Shown piece by piece: positions 21,546 to 33,900 of a stretch of 64,000 nt of DNA. The position numbers and the translations under genes were made by a program. Below the pieces are notes generated by a model, which was given only the letters and a program-made list of their open reading frames with translations, made no database searches and had not been told where the DNA came from. Where the stretch lies: assembly GCA_914767715.1 (NCBI GenBank), contig OU612068.1, forward strand, positions 9,608,001-9,672,000. Direction: 5' to 3'. How positions within the stretch are numbered: position 1 is the first letter of the stretch; each line of letters opens with the position of its first letter. This stretch comes from Membranipora membranacea. Taxonomy: Eukaryota > Bryozoa > Gymnolaemata > Cheilostomatida > Membraniporidae.

Positions 21546-24500
21546 TTAGAGGAGGAGTATAATCTAATTGGAAAAAAAAACTATTATTAGAAGTATTCAT
21601 GCAGTCTGTTTGAATATACGTCTTTACTCACCTAAACACATCTTTTTAAGCTAGGACACCATTCGGCACCTGCAGTAGCAAAAGGCATTACCCAGCTTCC
21701 CAATCTGGGGCGATGGCAGTTTCAGTATCAGTGCAGTTGATATGGTGGGTCGTGGGATGTGCATATAGGCTACGGCTCTAACAACTTATTTTAAACAACA
21801 ACCTTTGACTTTTCGTTGCATTCCCATTCACTGATATATATTCATGGATTAGGGAAACATATCTGACACTGAACAAGCATATGGAAACTTATGTATTATT
21901 ATTCATCCTTGATTGGCCCAAAAGTTCAGTAATGCTACAGCCGCCCCCTTGTAAACATTTGTCAAATAGCTTGCTTGAGTTTTTAAAGGTCGTTACTGAG
22001 ATGTCATGTCAGTCAATGCATAGCGTTAAGCACCTAATTATAGCTAGATCCAATTACTGACACAAAAATATACACATGTAATTTCTACACAAATAGCCAT
22101 ACTGTGTATTATACCAATAATCGATGAATTCATTCAATGTCCCCATTTACCATGTGGTTGACATTTGGAAAGATGACTGATTCCCTTGCAACTTGCTTAC
22201 CAGATACACAGATGGACGGTAGTTTCCTGGAGCAGTCAGTGCCTGTGATTCTGTACCCAGATATGACCCCACAAAATACATTCAACTCCTTAAGAACAAA
22301 ACGACCATCATATCCTTTCAGAGTTTCTTTAAAAGATAATCTCCGTGATGATTGCTCTCAACAACATAATCTATGGATGCAGCGGCACAGTCAAATTATA
22401 CAAGACATCTTCCATGTCTAAAAACTTTGGTATGATTTTGTTCTTTGCTGTAGATGTTTTGCTCACACTCAAATCTCGTTATACCATTCATTTCAAATAA
22501 TGACCGGTTGATGGAAAGACATGTTAATGAGTTTGGAAATAGTTAATCGCAACCAGAGGGCCAGCAAAGGGGACATGTAAAGCTAGGCTATAGTCCATGT
22601 GGTTTTATGAGGCTCGCAGCGTTAAGCTTAGGCATAAACATATAAATACTTATTAATTGATCTATAGGTCTATGAGTTAAGATTGTAATCAAAATATGTG
22701 GCAAACAAATGAAAACTACCTATTGGAGAGTCCCACTTTGGTGCCAGTGTGTAATTCACCACTGCTCCAATCCAGTAGTTTCCTGAGTACTTCTTGTCTT
22801 GAGTGACTGTAGAATTGATAAACTTTAAGATTTCCTCAGTTTTTTCTACTGTATTAAGCACAGCCAGTCTTCCTTGGAATTCCTTACATTTTCTGTCTGC
22901 ATCATGATAGCTCATACCCTCGTTCCAGCAGTGATTATTGGATCTACAGTCAGCATCTCTATCGCTGTGTCCGGTCTTACAGAAAAACTTAAAGCATGAA
23001 CCTCCAATCTTTATAGAAGGGTTGCCGTGTGTAAGACAATTTTCATCAGGTACTACAAAAGAAAGAAATAAGGAGGGATAAAGCGGAGACTGTATTACTA
23101 TACACTATATTAGCTACAGTGCAGTTTAGCTAGTTTTTGTATAACTAAATGTAAGCGGCAACAATTTTCACTTGATTGGGTGGCAGATTGATGGATGAAA
23201 TTGTGTAAGACAGAGATAAACTTCACTAAATTCCACCTGCGTGAAATGGCAAAGTTTTTCTTTTGGGGACATTTCACTGCTCTAGAGTATGTCCATGTCT
23301 CAATATTATAGGAATTGAGACGGAAAAAAAGGGTGAGAGATCTGGAAACCCAAGTTTCATACACTATTGAGCGCCCAAAGGAAATTAGAAACAAATTAAA
23401 AGGGAGATTAAAAAATTTCATAGGTTGATAGCACAAGAACACATAAACTTCATAACCAAGAAGCAAAACTTGAAAATCATGATAGGATGTGGCACCAGCC
23501 TTCACACAAAGCTTTGTTAGTCTGTTGATATTCTGAGTGACTTTCTGCCCACTGATCATTCCACAGAAATCCAAGTATCTGCAGTAACATCATCTTATCC
23601 TCATTAGAGGACATAGCATTTGGTTCACCAGGGGCCCATCGGAAGTTTGTTACCTCACTGCCATCTGAAATCATACAAAAAAACATTGATGACTATGAAT
23701 CATGTTTAGTGCTTAGGACTTACCTCGTGCTTCCAAGAAAAATCAATTTTCAAGTCAGGTTAATTTCTGCTTTTTGTGCGGTGGTAGATTTGTAATTGAT
23801 GGGTTGTTCGAAAAACTTACAATACATTTAGATGAAGACAAAAAAACTTCTGGGCTTATAATTGGCATGGCTACCAGTAGATATGATTACTACAGCGGAC
23901 TAATAAGTAGTTACACATACCTTCCCAGAACCAACGTCTTGTGCTGTGTGCTGATATCCACACACTACCATTTTTTGGTAAACCTTCTTTTATCATGAGA
24001 ACTCTGGTAGAGTCTTTAAGCTCAGGGCTAATGGTAATATCAACTAACTCTGATCCTGTTTGTTCACAAGACCTTTTAGCTTCACTCCAGTCTAGCTTAC
24101 TCTGATATAACCGCAGGCAGTATGCATCGTCTGATATGAGACCATCCTGGCAAAGTGGGTCTAGTGCTGAGATAATAAAATAATGCAACTTAAGACAACA
24201 ACTGACACTTGAATTGTTTATTCCATCACTTAATAGAGAATAAATGATCAAGTCTTCGATGCAAAGTTAGTAAGCCCCTAAGCGCAGGTCAAGCTGGGAC
24301 CTATTGCAACCATGGTACCCAAAGCACACCACAACCCATATCCTTTATATCGAAAAAGTAGAGTGGGATGTTTTTACAGAATGTTCGGTGTGCAATTACG
24401 CATTGGACCTCCGCTATTTCTAGCCCAGTTTTTCAAGGTCCTAGCTACTATCAATGGCGTGTCAGTGCCAAATAAGGAGGACAGCCAGCACCAGAAATTT

Positions 24501-24854
24501 ACCACGAAACCCAAAAATTACATGCCAATACCCTTAACTTTAGTTCAATCCTTTCTGCTGGAAACTGAATTGTAGATTATTGAGCAGATGGTGCAGCAAG
24601 CTCATAAAGTTTAGTTGGAGATTTTACATTGTCTACAAAAAAAAGAACATTTTTCTTCTTCAGAACACAAAACTTACCATAGTTTAGGTGAAAACCAGAA
24701 AGGATGACAAAAATTAAACCGAACAGTCCTGTGACATTCATGTTGCCAATCTAGGATTGTTTGGAAGTGTAACAGCTTTTAAACAGCTCAGGAATTTGCA
24801 CAAGACATCAAATGGAATGTTTGACACAAACATATGAACAAAATTATTTGGTGT

Positions 24855-24928
24855 TTTATCTATCTACTGCAGCAAAAACTGATAAATATAGACTAAGCCT
24901 GCTTTATCAGCAGGTGATCTCGATAACA
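24855..24928 (-). promoter_or_regulatory. Conserved upstream GATA-motif block, gene E
   Basis: The block tttatct ... cctgctttatcagcaggtga ... tcgataaca is kept although the DNA around it has diverged from genes A, C and D. It lies 115-190 bp 5' of the ATG at 24741. Confidence 0.55.
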
Positions 24929-25381
24929 GGAATTTACTCTGATTTGTGTCTATTAACAAGCTTGCAGCAAAAGAAAATTGATGTTCATCCAAACGTCTCA
25001 GAGTTTACTGAAACTGAAATTCTATATGAGTATAAAGTTAATATTTAAACTTACATTATTTTACCGTTGACCACTGATGTGCAGCATCAACTACGAACTG
25101 ATTTGTACACCTTCTCAATTTCAATGTGACTCGTCAATAGAGCTAATATCAAAACTATAAAGGAATTTAAGTAGAGAGTAGTAGTGCATAAATTTAAGAA
25201 ACTTTTTTGTAAAACGATATAAATTAACCAATCATGAAACAAAATACATAGCAGGATCAGACATACAATTCCAGTGGAGAATAATCACCAAGTTGTGCAA
25301 AATTTGGTCTTCCCATCTGAAAGTTGTCTTCTATTTAATTGTGGGGATGTAACTCCTAAATAGTCATTGCTGAGAAAATGT

Positions 25382-25501
25382 TAGTCTAAGTGCTCAGACT
25401 CCAAGGCGCAGGGAGTTACTTGCGCAAGCTATCAAAGTCCATGTAGCTTGATAGCTTGCGCAAGTAACTCCCTGCGCCTTGGAGTCTGAGCATTTAGACT
25501 A
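25382..25501. mobile_element. Fold-back MITE, TAGTCTAAGTGC family
   Basis: The ends are TAGTCTAAGTGCTCAGACTCC and its near-complement, and the arms extend through ggcgcagggagttacttgcg to a short loop, so almost the whole 120 bp folds back. The flanks AGAAAATGT and AGAGAATGT form a 9-bp target duplication with one mismatch. A 9-bp duplication would fit a Mutator-like non-autonomous element. No coding capacity. Confidence 0.8.
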
Positions 25502-26377
25502 AGAGAATGTCATCTTTACCAAATAAAAACCTTATTGAGACATCATGTTGGTAGCATCGCATCAGGGTAACCTCAATAGAATATCTAACATGAATTATCA
25601 GCTATATGGTCTGATATCAGCAATGTAATCAATGAACTGATACACGGATGTTATATGCCATTTCAAATCAATGCCATTCATGCCATCAAGTTCTGAATGT
25701 CAATAGAATGAGTGTTATGAACTTATATGCTCGGTGTCGGCGTTCGCTTTGTGTGCCTTAACCAAATTGGAGAGACACAAAGGTATAAAAAAAATAATGG
25801 GCTTTTTTATCTTTCTTTCATCATAGCCTGCTATGTCTGGTAGTTTCCACATTTCGAAATCATCAGGTTTGATGGCATATCTAGTGAGAGGTTTTTCCAA
25901 AAAAGAAACCCAAAGGTTACGGAAAGGAAATAAACTAGAAGTCAATTGCCATACATGGTATGACTTGAGAAACGGATCAATTAAAATACCCGAGTCATTT
26001 GGAGTATGCTCTGCTAGATATCATGAGTTGTCACAAATTTTCAGTTTTCATATATGAATGAAGAATGAAAAACACAACGTTAAACCAGGTCTTTCCTTCA
26101 ATCGGAGTTGCATTCCAGGTCATACTGAAGACGCCAGAGATCAAAACAAGGACCAATCACATTACATAGCCCTTTGTGTGAAAAACCCTAACATAAGGTA
26201 TAGGGCTGTAGTTTAGGTAAAATGGTAGGGAAGGCGAAACTGCTGGAGGATGTGAATAAACACCAAGTTGGATATTTTAAGTCCCCAGTCTTCAAAGAGT
26301 TTTTATGACATAAATAGCAAATGGAAGTCTCAAATGAGCTAATTCTGACATGGAATATTCGATTATAACATTTTTAG

Positions 26378-26450
26378 GCCACTCCATCCAGCATTCTAGG
26401 GGAGGCACAGCGTCCCTGCCTCCCCTAGAACTGCAGGCCTATAGGGTAAT
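26378..26450. repeat. Hairpin-forming inverted repeat
   Basis: The arms taggcc ... ttctaggggaggca and tgcctcccctagaa ... ggccta enclose a short loop. No clear target duplication. Probably a further small fold-back element. Confidence 0.6.
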
Positions 26451-28773
26451 AGTAGATAGTTCTTGGTACAGGCTCTTTCTTCCTAAACCACAAAGACATG
26501 AGTTGAATAAAATCAGAGCTCATGTATCATGAAGCTCTTTGGCTTTAACATCGCCGCTCACTTTACTCACACTTGTGCCGAACCAGTCATGGTAAAGTAA
26601 AGCCATCCTTCCAGAGGTATTCAAAAGAGCCCACAGTATTTCTGCAGAGGTCTCTGTCACAGTTACAATTATGTATACTGGTCCGACACTCGTCTAAGTT
26701 TATAATTGAACAGAGTTGGAGAAAGATAAGGGAAACTTCAAAAAAAAGGTCATTTCACGCTTGAATATAATCAGCAAGTGGGCTGTGGGCCCAGATGTGA
26801 CTTGATTGGGTTATTGGCAGCTGGCAGTTAGATATTACAACCTGACTGGCTGACGGACCAGAGGGGTGAGGGGGGGGGGGCTCAAATAAGGTTATAAGTA
26901 GAGCAACACAAGCCTCAGAAATCCCTTTTACATGAATCCCAGATGAATGAATGAACATCTTGGTGTTGTTTTTGCACATCTGGGAGAACATCCCCGGATG
27001 TTGGTGAACGCAAATAAAACTTCAATATAAATATGTGCATTACTTTAGTTCTTCATGGCTTAACCTCTCACACTACATGTGTAATGTGATTTAAAGGATA
27101 TCAGTAGGCCTATTATATAACCTCTTCTTATCATCAACAGACCTCACATGAGTCATCCGTACAATGACACTGCTATCCTTCCTTCTCGTTGCATCACATT
27201 TTTTGTATCACATGGATCTGTTTGCCAGTGAGCATTGGTCTATGTCTGAAACATTCAGAAGGGAAAGTCTAAGTAAGGTGTATAGTGTTATACAGTTTGT
27301 CTGCAGTTCTGGACCATAGACCTAATATATATTAGGTTTATAGACTGGATAATAAGCTGGATGATAGCATAGACCCTCTGAATTTCATGCTAGTATCAAC
27401 ATAACCTTATATGGAAATATTCAACGCTGCTGCGGACTGATCTAAACAGACTAGAAGAACATTATAAATCTGACCTTGTAGCAAACTATGACGTTTAAAA
27501 AATTCAGAACTGATATAAAATAACTGATAATCTGTCCTGAGTAATTGAGTAAAGGGAAGCCTAAGTGCCTAGCAAAAGTGATGAGTCCTGTCCATCAAGT
27601 TTTAGACTACAAATTAAAATACATCTTTAATTGCTTTTTTTTATATACAGTGATGGAATGATATACGAGAATCAGGTTAAACACTTACCACCGAATACAA
27701 ATTGAAGAGTAGAAAAGGAAAGCAGGAAAGCAAAATGTTTACTCCGATAGATCTTCTCTCTTGAAAGATTTAACTTTTATCTGAAAATTGCTGCATTTAA
27801 CTTGCCTATAAGTATATAGCCTTGGCTGTGTTTTGGGGTTATTTTCTGCATCACCTTAGCCTCTCCTGACAATCCACTAACTAAAAACTGTTTTTTCAAG
27901 TAACCCTGATACAAATAAGGATCTTTGAAAGTAAGGTAAAGGACGAGAATAAGAAATAAGGACATATTTCCCAATGACGCTTATCAAAATGCTGCCAGTT
28001 TGGAAAAAATTATCTGTGAGCAGACTTTTACAACTACCATGAATGAACCTACAAATTGATTCAGGCTACCTATGATTTTACAGTATTTGTCAAATAAAAT
28101 GACATCATCGAGTTGCAGACTTGATAAAATATATAAATTCTTTTAGTTCATTTTGAGGCAAATTTAGAATATTATTTCTATTGATTATGGCACAGTGGAT
28201 CAAAGTTTCTAACGATCGAATCAATCAACGGCTGACCTGATGCTGTCAAACCAAGCAGGACATAGGTTCAACATGTCTCCTAAACCTTGATAACCCCAAG
28301 TGAGATTCAGGCAATAAAAGGTTACCCGCCTGCTGTGGTGAATCAAAGTTAGTGGTTGTTTACCAAATCTTTCTAATTTCATTGACCTTTTGGCTGTAGA
28401 TAATTAATCGCCAAATTTCACAATATATTAAGGATGGTGTATTAATAGACCGTTATCTGGCCCATTACATAAACAGTATCGATTGCTTGAAGGATCAGTT
28501 AAAGGCTTAGCAACACCTTTCTCCACTTAACAGATGAGATAAAATAAAATTTAATATGACTTTATTGAAACTTATGCAAACAGCTGCACACTAGCCATAT
28601 GAGATAAGTGAATATTTCGATGAATAATATTTCTGTCAGTTAATTGGGGCGAGCTTAAACATACCTAAGTATTTATTCTCAACACTTTATCCATGTGGGA
28701 AAGTGACAGCTTGCAGCGATCTGAATCTCGTCGTCATCAGTGTAGACAATGACAGAATGAATGCCTATGCGGT

Positions 28774-30438
28774 ATGGGAATTTACTACTTGACAACTCAA
28801 GAGTTGTTATTTGATAAAAAGCCGATCGAGACAGAACCGGCATACAACACATCCACCTGGATTTCCACATCCACAGCGAACTATTCAATTCTTCCGACTA
28901 GTCATAGCCACTACTGGCCAACAGCAAGTGGAAACAGTACTAATTCAAGTACGCTTCTTCACCACAACCATGACAGTTTAGAAATAGATCACATCGGACA
29001 GATTATCAGTATTCTTATACAGTTACTAGCCTTTCCTCCATGCGTCATCGGAAACATCTTCGTCTTTATTGTCCTCGCAAGGAATCGCAGGCTGAGGACA
29101 AACACCAACGGCTATGTACTAAGTCTTTCTATAGCTGATTTCCTGGTAGGAGTTTTGGTGATTCCACTTGAAACTGTAATCAACTTCTTGGAGCTCATGA
29201 GCGAAGTTAGTCGATGGTTAAACTACATTTGTATTGTACATCAGTTCCTGTTGGTATTTCTTCTCGGATCATCATTGACAGCCATGCTTCTGATATCAAT
29301 AGACCGATACATCGCAATATCTCATCCATTTTTTTACACAGAAAGAGTCAACGGCAAAGTCATTAAAAGAACAATCGTATTCGGATGGATATTTATGCTA
29401 GCTTTGTCGGCACCCATATTAGTCAGATTCAAACAGCCAAGACAAACAGCAAAGATCTGCAACATACCCACATTGGATACTTTAGGGAATTTTCATCGGT
29501 ATGCTGTGGGGTATGGCCTATCTCTCTACGCAATCATGATGCTTATATTTATTGGTAACATTGTTTTGTATGTCTGGGTCGCCCGTATAGCGGTGATACA
29601 GCATATGAGGATCAGCAGTGAAATCGAACAACACCAGAGACACACCAGGACTGACATCAAAAACACAAAAGTTCTCATCTTAATGTTTGGCGTCTTTATC
29701 ATTTTCTGGCTACCATTTATGATAATCATCTCCTTACAACTGAGTGACTACTGCAATGCTAGTAAAGGACATATTATGGCGTGCTCAACAACAAAAAATT
29801 TGGCTCTGTCATTTGGAGTCTTAAACTCCTGTGTGAATTGCTATATTTATGCCTGGCAGAAGAGAGACTTCAAAAGTGCCATCAGAAGGATGATTTGTGT
29901 GAAACGAAGAAGAGGTAGAATCACTTCCTTGAGCGCCACACTTCCTGCGCTATACCGCCTTAGAAAAGGGCGAACTAACTCAGCCGAATCTACATTTACA
30001 ATCACATCGAAAGTAGCTACAAGAAGGACAGATCTATCGCTCATAGCGACGGTCGGATATGAGAGTGAGTACCCTACAGCTAACGACTCATACGACTCCC
30101 GACTAGAAACCATTGAACAATCTAAGGAGCATAGCTTTAACAGCCTCAAAGGTCTCCACACAGCAAGCAAGAGTAGTGTAGTCGAGGCTAGGAACCAAAG
30201 ACGTGTTTCTATTGATACCATCCCGCATGTTTTCTGCACCTCCACAAGCAGGAGGAACTCTGGGATACATTTCACAGCAAGCGTAAATGAGGTGAACAAA
30301 GCTAATGGTGCATCTATGCACATCGCAAACAGCTCTGAAACTCAATCTCCCCGACCACCAAGAGCTGAACCAGTAGTCATCGGTGTGCTGAAGAACTCCA
30401 GCTATCCTAGTACCAAAGACCAAAGCATAACTCCATAA
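28774..30438 (+). CDS. Class A (rhodopsin-like) orphan GPCR, single exon
   Basis: 554 residues with no intron. The N-terminus of about 85 residues has several N-x-S/T sites. TM1 is near 90-112 (IGNIFVFIVLARN). TM2 has SIADFLVG (Asp 2.50). TM3 ends with the DRY motif (SIDRYIAISHP), with conserved Cys at the top of TM3 (NYICIVHQ) and in extracellular loop 2 (KICNIP). TM6 has IIFWLPF, a CWxP variant. TM7 has NSCVNCYIY, where NPxxY has Cys for Pro. The C-terminal tail is long (about 170 residues, Ser/Thr-rich, basic just after TM7). Overall it looks aminergic-like, but position 3.32 is Leu, not the Asp that binds amines, so the ligand is unknown. The chosen ATG is the first one in the open frame. 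Acts at the plasma membrane through G proteins. Confidence 0.9.
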   Translation: MGIYYLTTQELLFDKKPIETEPAYNTSTWISTSTANYSILPTSHSHYWPTASGNSTNSSTLLHHNHDSLEIDHIGQIISILIQLLAFPPCVIGNIFVFIVLARNRRLRTNTNGYVLSLSIADFLVGVLVIPLETVINFLELMSEVSRWLNYICIVHQFLLVFLLGSSLTAMLLISIDRYIAISHPFFYTERVNGKVIKRTIVFGWIFMLALSAPILVRFKQPRQTAKICNIPTLDTLGNFHRYAVGYGLSLYAIMMLIFIGNIVLYVWVARIAVIQHMRISSEIEQHQRHTRTDIKNTKVLILMFGVFIIFWLPFMIIISLQLSDYCNASKGHIMACSTTKNLALSFGVLNSCVNCYIYAWQKRDFKSAIRRMICVKRRRGRITSLSATLPALYRLRKGRTNSAESTFTITSKVATRRTDLSLIATVGYESEYPTANDSYDSRLETIEQSKEHSFNSLKGLHTASKSSVVEARNQRRVSIDTIPHVFCTSTSRRNSGIHFTASVNEVNKANGASMHIANSSETQSPRPPRAEPVVIGVLKNSSYPSTKDQSITP

Positions 30439-30942
30439 CAGGATATATATTTTTTCATTCAAAATTCGCAGAATTTGAACAAAAATTATGATGTGTAATA
30501 TTTGTCTAAGTCATAAAGAGGTATTTATTTTTGCTACAGTGTTTCTTTACTAAAATCCTGCTCAATCACCTGTTCCGTCCATACTCTGAACAACCGGCCA
30601 TTTTTCACGACTACTCAATTTGAGTAAGATAAACAATACTTTCATACACATTTATTTTTCTGGAAAGCTGAAATGCTGAAAGCAGAAATATAAATTATAT
30701 TTATCACAACTCTCAATACACATGTTTATCTATATACATATACATCATATTTCCCGTAGTGCGGACATGCTCCGCAGCACGTGTTTGAGAACTAATTTTA
30801 AATGTTTTTCAGTTACCATATGAGGCATCATTGCATTCTTGGGTACCTTATCAATACAGCAAGGAAATATGTGGGGAGTTAAGAGGACACACGTCTCATA
30901 TTATCATAAGATTGAGTGACTCATTGTGTCAACAATATGTTG

Positions 30943-33900
30943 CTATGATGAACTACTACCAGTTGATAAATTAACAGAGTTTGGGTCGAATGGAGTACCT
31001 GCAAAAGGCGATCCGTCTGCATCCCAGGCTTTCCGCAGCGTCTCCTGCATTGCCTGAATAGGAAAATAAATCAGTTAGGTTAGTTCAGGGAGAATGTAAG
31101 GTTAGATCTTTTAATATTTTGTTCATTGAAAAGATATAAAAATAACCAAAGAGTTGCCTTCTCTCTCTTGAGAGAGGATAACTTATGAAATTATGCCCAA
31201 AACACAATGCCTTGATAGTGGGATTTGAGTATTTGCTAGCCGCAATCAACCCATTACAATGAAGTATAGCAAGACTATGTCTCCTATAGACATCATACTC
31301 TGCGACTGTAGCATTCAGTGCCACCACAAACAAAAAGCAAGTGGGTCTAGCTTCAATGCGTGTTTTACGATGAATATAAAAAACCTGCCAAATTTAACTG
31401 AAACACTTGCCAGACCATGTCAAAGTTACTTTTGTATAAATACCTGCTCTTTAGATGTGGGTAGTCCGAGTTTCTTTTGATGCTCGTCATAGACAAGTTT
31501 ATCTACAGTAGCTTTAGCACCATCATCTAGATGCTCCATAGGCATTGTGGCCTCTATCTTCTGAGTGTTAATTTTGGGTTCTTCAACAAAAACATGCTCC
31601 CACCATCGCTCCTGTACTTTCTCCATGTTTATCTACAACAAAATAAGAATGCAGTTTCCCTCAAACATATGTTGTCGTGGTACCACATCCCTGCTGATAT
31701 CATATATTTGCGTATATCATAAGCTAAGTTTCTTTTTGGCTTGACAAGAGGGTGGTAGCTTGTTTGGTGATAGTATTAGTGTCACCCATAGTCTTAATAT
31801 ACTTAATATATATGGAGTATATCAAGTCTATGGTGTCACCTCATCACCACTGCCTTATTAACTCCATAAAAAGTCTAATACCTCCTTCAAATAACAGAGA
31901 AGATGTGTAGAATTGCGATAGCCCTGTAGTCGTTTGAACTACTGCTCCCACTTCGGGATATGTGCGCTCATTTAAATCTGTATAGAGCGAAGATAACTAA
32001 TTGAGGCTTTCTCAGAATTGTCATTAAATTGGAAAACATTTGCACAAACTGACTGTCAAAATCAGGGTGTGATAGCAATGGTTCCTTGAGTGGCAGCAGT
32101 TGATTAGAGATTAAAACTATGGTCAGAGTCACATTCTGTTATCAGCCACTGCCACTGCCACTGCCATCTCAATTAACTCACCTGCCCTGGGGTGCAAAGC
32201 CAGAGGTAATATCTAGGATATCCGATGGCGTGTATGTTGCCTATCTGTAAAAGCAAATTGCTAGTGAATTTATATTTAGTGCTGTCAGGGTTGACTGCTT
32301 ATTCATATAAGCTAGTTAGATACAACTTTAACTTACATGTATACAGTCCTTAGGTACCAGACTCCACATAGATTCCTCAACATTGATTGGCCAAGCTAAA
32401 TCGGAATCCACTAGGCTGAGATTCTGACCTCCATTGTCTGTATGCGATATTGATATGTGCTTCTTAGAGATAACCACTTTTACCTGCTTGGCTTTTAAGA
32501 TGTAGTGTGGAACCTAAAATCGAAATATATGTCAACTAAGTCAATCAAAATCAAAGTCTACTGGTCAACTCAATCATCTGAAAACAATATATTGTATCAT
32601 GTTCGCCTTATCTCACTCATTCAACAATAATGATCTCCAAAACTAGGTTGATATTAAACCCAAAGGTAGATTGCTAAAACTTTCAAAGACCAATGCAGGC
32701 AGGCTACCCTCCTGGTTCATGCGGACTATGCTCAATACAGGTAACATTTATCTATTGACAAAAAGATAGAAGTGCCCTTTGTTGTCTTCCCATAATACCA
32801 TAATGAACACAATGCCTCCAGACTACTAAGGCAAGCAACAAGAGATAATAGACAGCTCTGAGTAATGAAATGAATGGGTAGCATCCATAGGCTTAATAAT
32901 TAACATTTTTTTATTAACAAGTCTACATAGCATCCAAGTACTAGGTGAGCAACCACACAAAAATTTGAATTCAGAGGTTCCTATATGCATGATCATTGAC
33001 AAGGGCTTGGGTCCCATACATACCTGCACTCTGAGATCACAGTCTGTTAGTGTCTGAGCCCATCTGTAACCGTCTCTAATAGCACCATTGTGACTCTCTG
33101 GATTGTCTTGAAATTTCTGCTGACTGCAAACACAAATAATAACCCACTCAAGCACTTGTATTACGCAATGGGTGCACAGTCATCTTTTTGTCAACGCAGC
33201 CCGAAATATCACCTCATCAAGATCTCGCATGTATCAATATATCAGCATATATAATATTAGATGACAAAAAAGTAGGTTTTTCATTGTAATAGAACATATT
33301 GAATTAGTCTCATTGATCGGATGAATATAACAGAAAGGGCTAGACCTGATCACCCTGGTAATTTCAGGCTGACGTTGCAGTGATGGAACACATTATCAGG
33401 GTGAGGGTAACTCACCTGTCACCACTGTCCTTGACCTCTGCTGCAGCTGACCTTGACTCAGATTCTGTAGACTTAGTATCAGCTGATTCTGTTGTTGTCT
33501 GAGACGGATCCTGTTTTGCTGTTTTTGGTTCAGTCTTTTTAGTCAACTCAGCCGCTGTTTTATTCATAATCTCTAAAACGTAATTTTAATTGATAATGAT
33601 TGCAGCATAGGAAACTCTTGACATACACAAGAATCGAGACAAGGTATCTACATCACTCAAACATTGAGGCAAATTTAAGGTGACCATCAGCTTTATAAGA
33701 AACTAACATTTGAAAGATGTAACCTGACCCCCATATTACCTGATTGGTCTGGCCTGGATGGAATAACCGTTCTGGTGTCAAGTGAATTGTCTCTTTTCCT
33801 AGCCAGTGCCTCGTATTTCTCAAACGCCTGGAAACAAAAGAATAGACATAGCTGAAATACATGTCCTTTAATTAACCAGACCCATATGATATCAGAATAG

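Larger units (their letters stand above)
19211..24741 (-). pseudogene. Gene E: divergent double C-type lectin / HYR-like paralogue, exon 6 interrupted
   Basis: Exons: 24741-24678, 24166-23921, 23664-23500, 23052-22720, 22326-22201, 21563-21035 (broken), 20636-20454, 20111-19971, 19715-19511 and 19301-19211. Exon 1 encodes a signal peptide (MNVTGLFGLIFVILSGFHLN). CTLD1 keeps APGEPN and the full FLWND, the best WND match of the array. CTLD2 and the tail exons are conserved. Three oddities: exon 3 ends AAG then gctggt, so the donor GT is GC with a poor context; exon 5 is one codon short; and exon 6 has a 66-bp insert (21299-21364) that brings an in-frame TAG within the Thr/Pro linker, and the frames on its two sides differ. 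A full-length product is unlikely unless a rescue splice exists. A truncated double-CTLD protein remains possible. Confidence 0.7.
24929..28773. other. Intergenic region between lectin array and GPCR
   Basis: AT-rich DNA with no convincing gene. It holds the fold-back element at 25382-25501, a hairpin at 26378-26450, a G10 run near 26871-26880 and a possible degenerate tRNA-like SINE around 28185-28320 (weak A- and B-box resemblance). ORFs here are short, lack family features and have no matching splice sites. Confidence 0.55.

Noticed and set aside
24312-24575. 87-codon plus-strand ORF in intron 1 of gene E
   Set aside because: No domain, no conservation in the other copies and no splice context.
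27690-27975. Possible further lectin-like exon 1 (hydrophobic stretch before a gtaagt donor)
   Set aside because: No ATG in frame, no following exons on the minus strand, and no GATA block upstream.
29526-30462. Minus-strand ORFs of up to 158 codons opposite the GPCR
   Set aside because: They are antisense shadows of the GPCR coding frame, which has all family landmarks.
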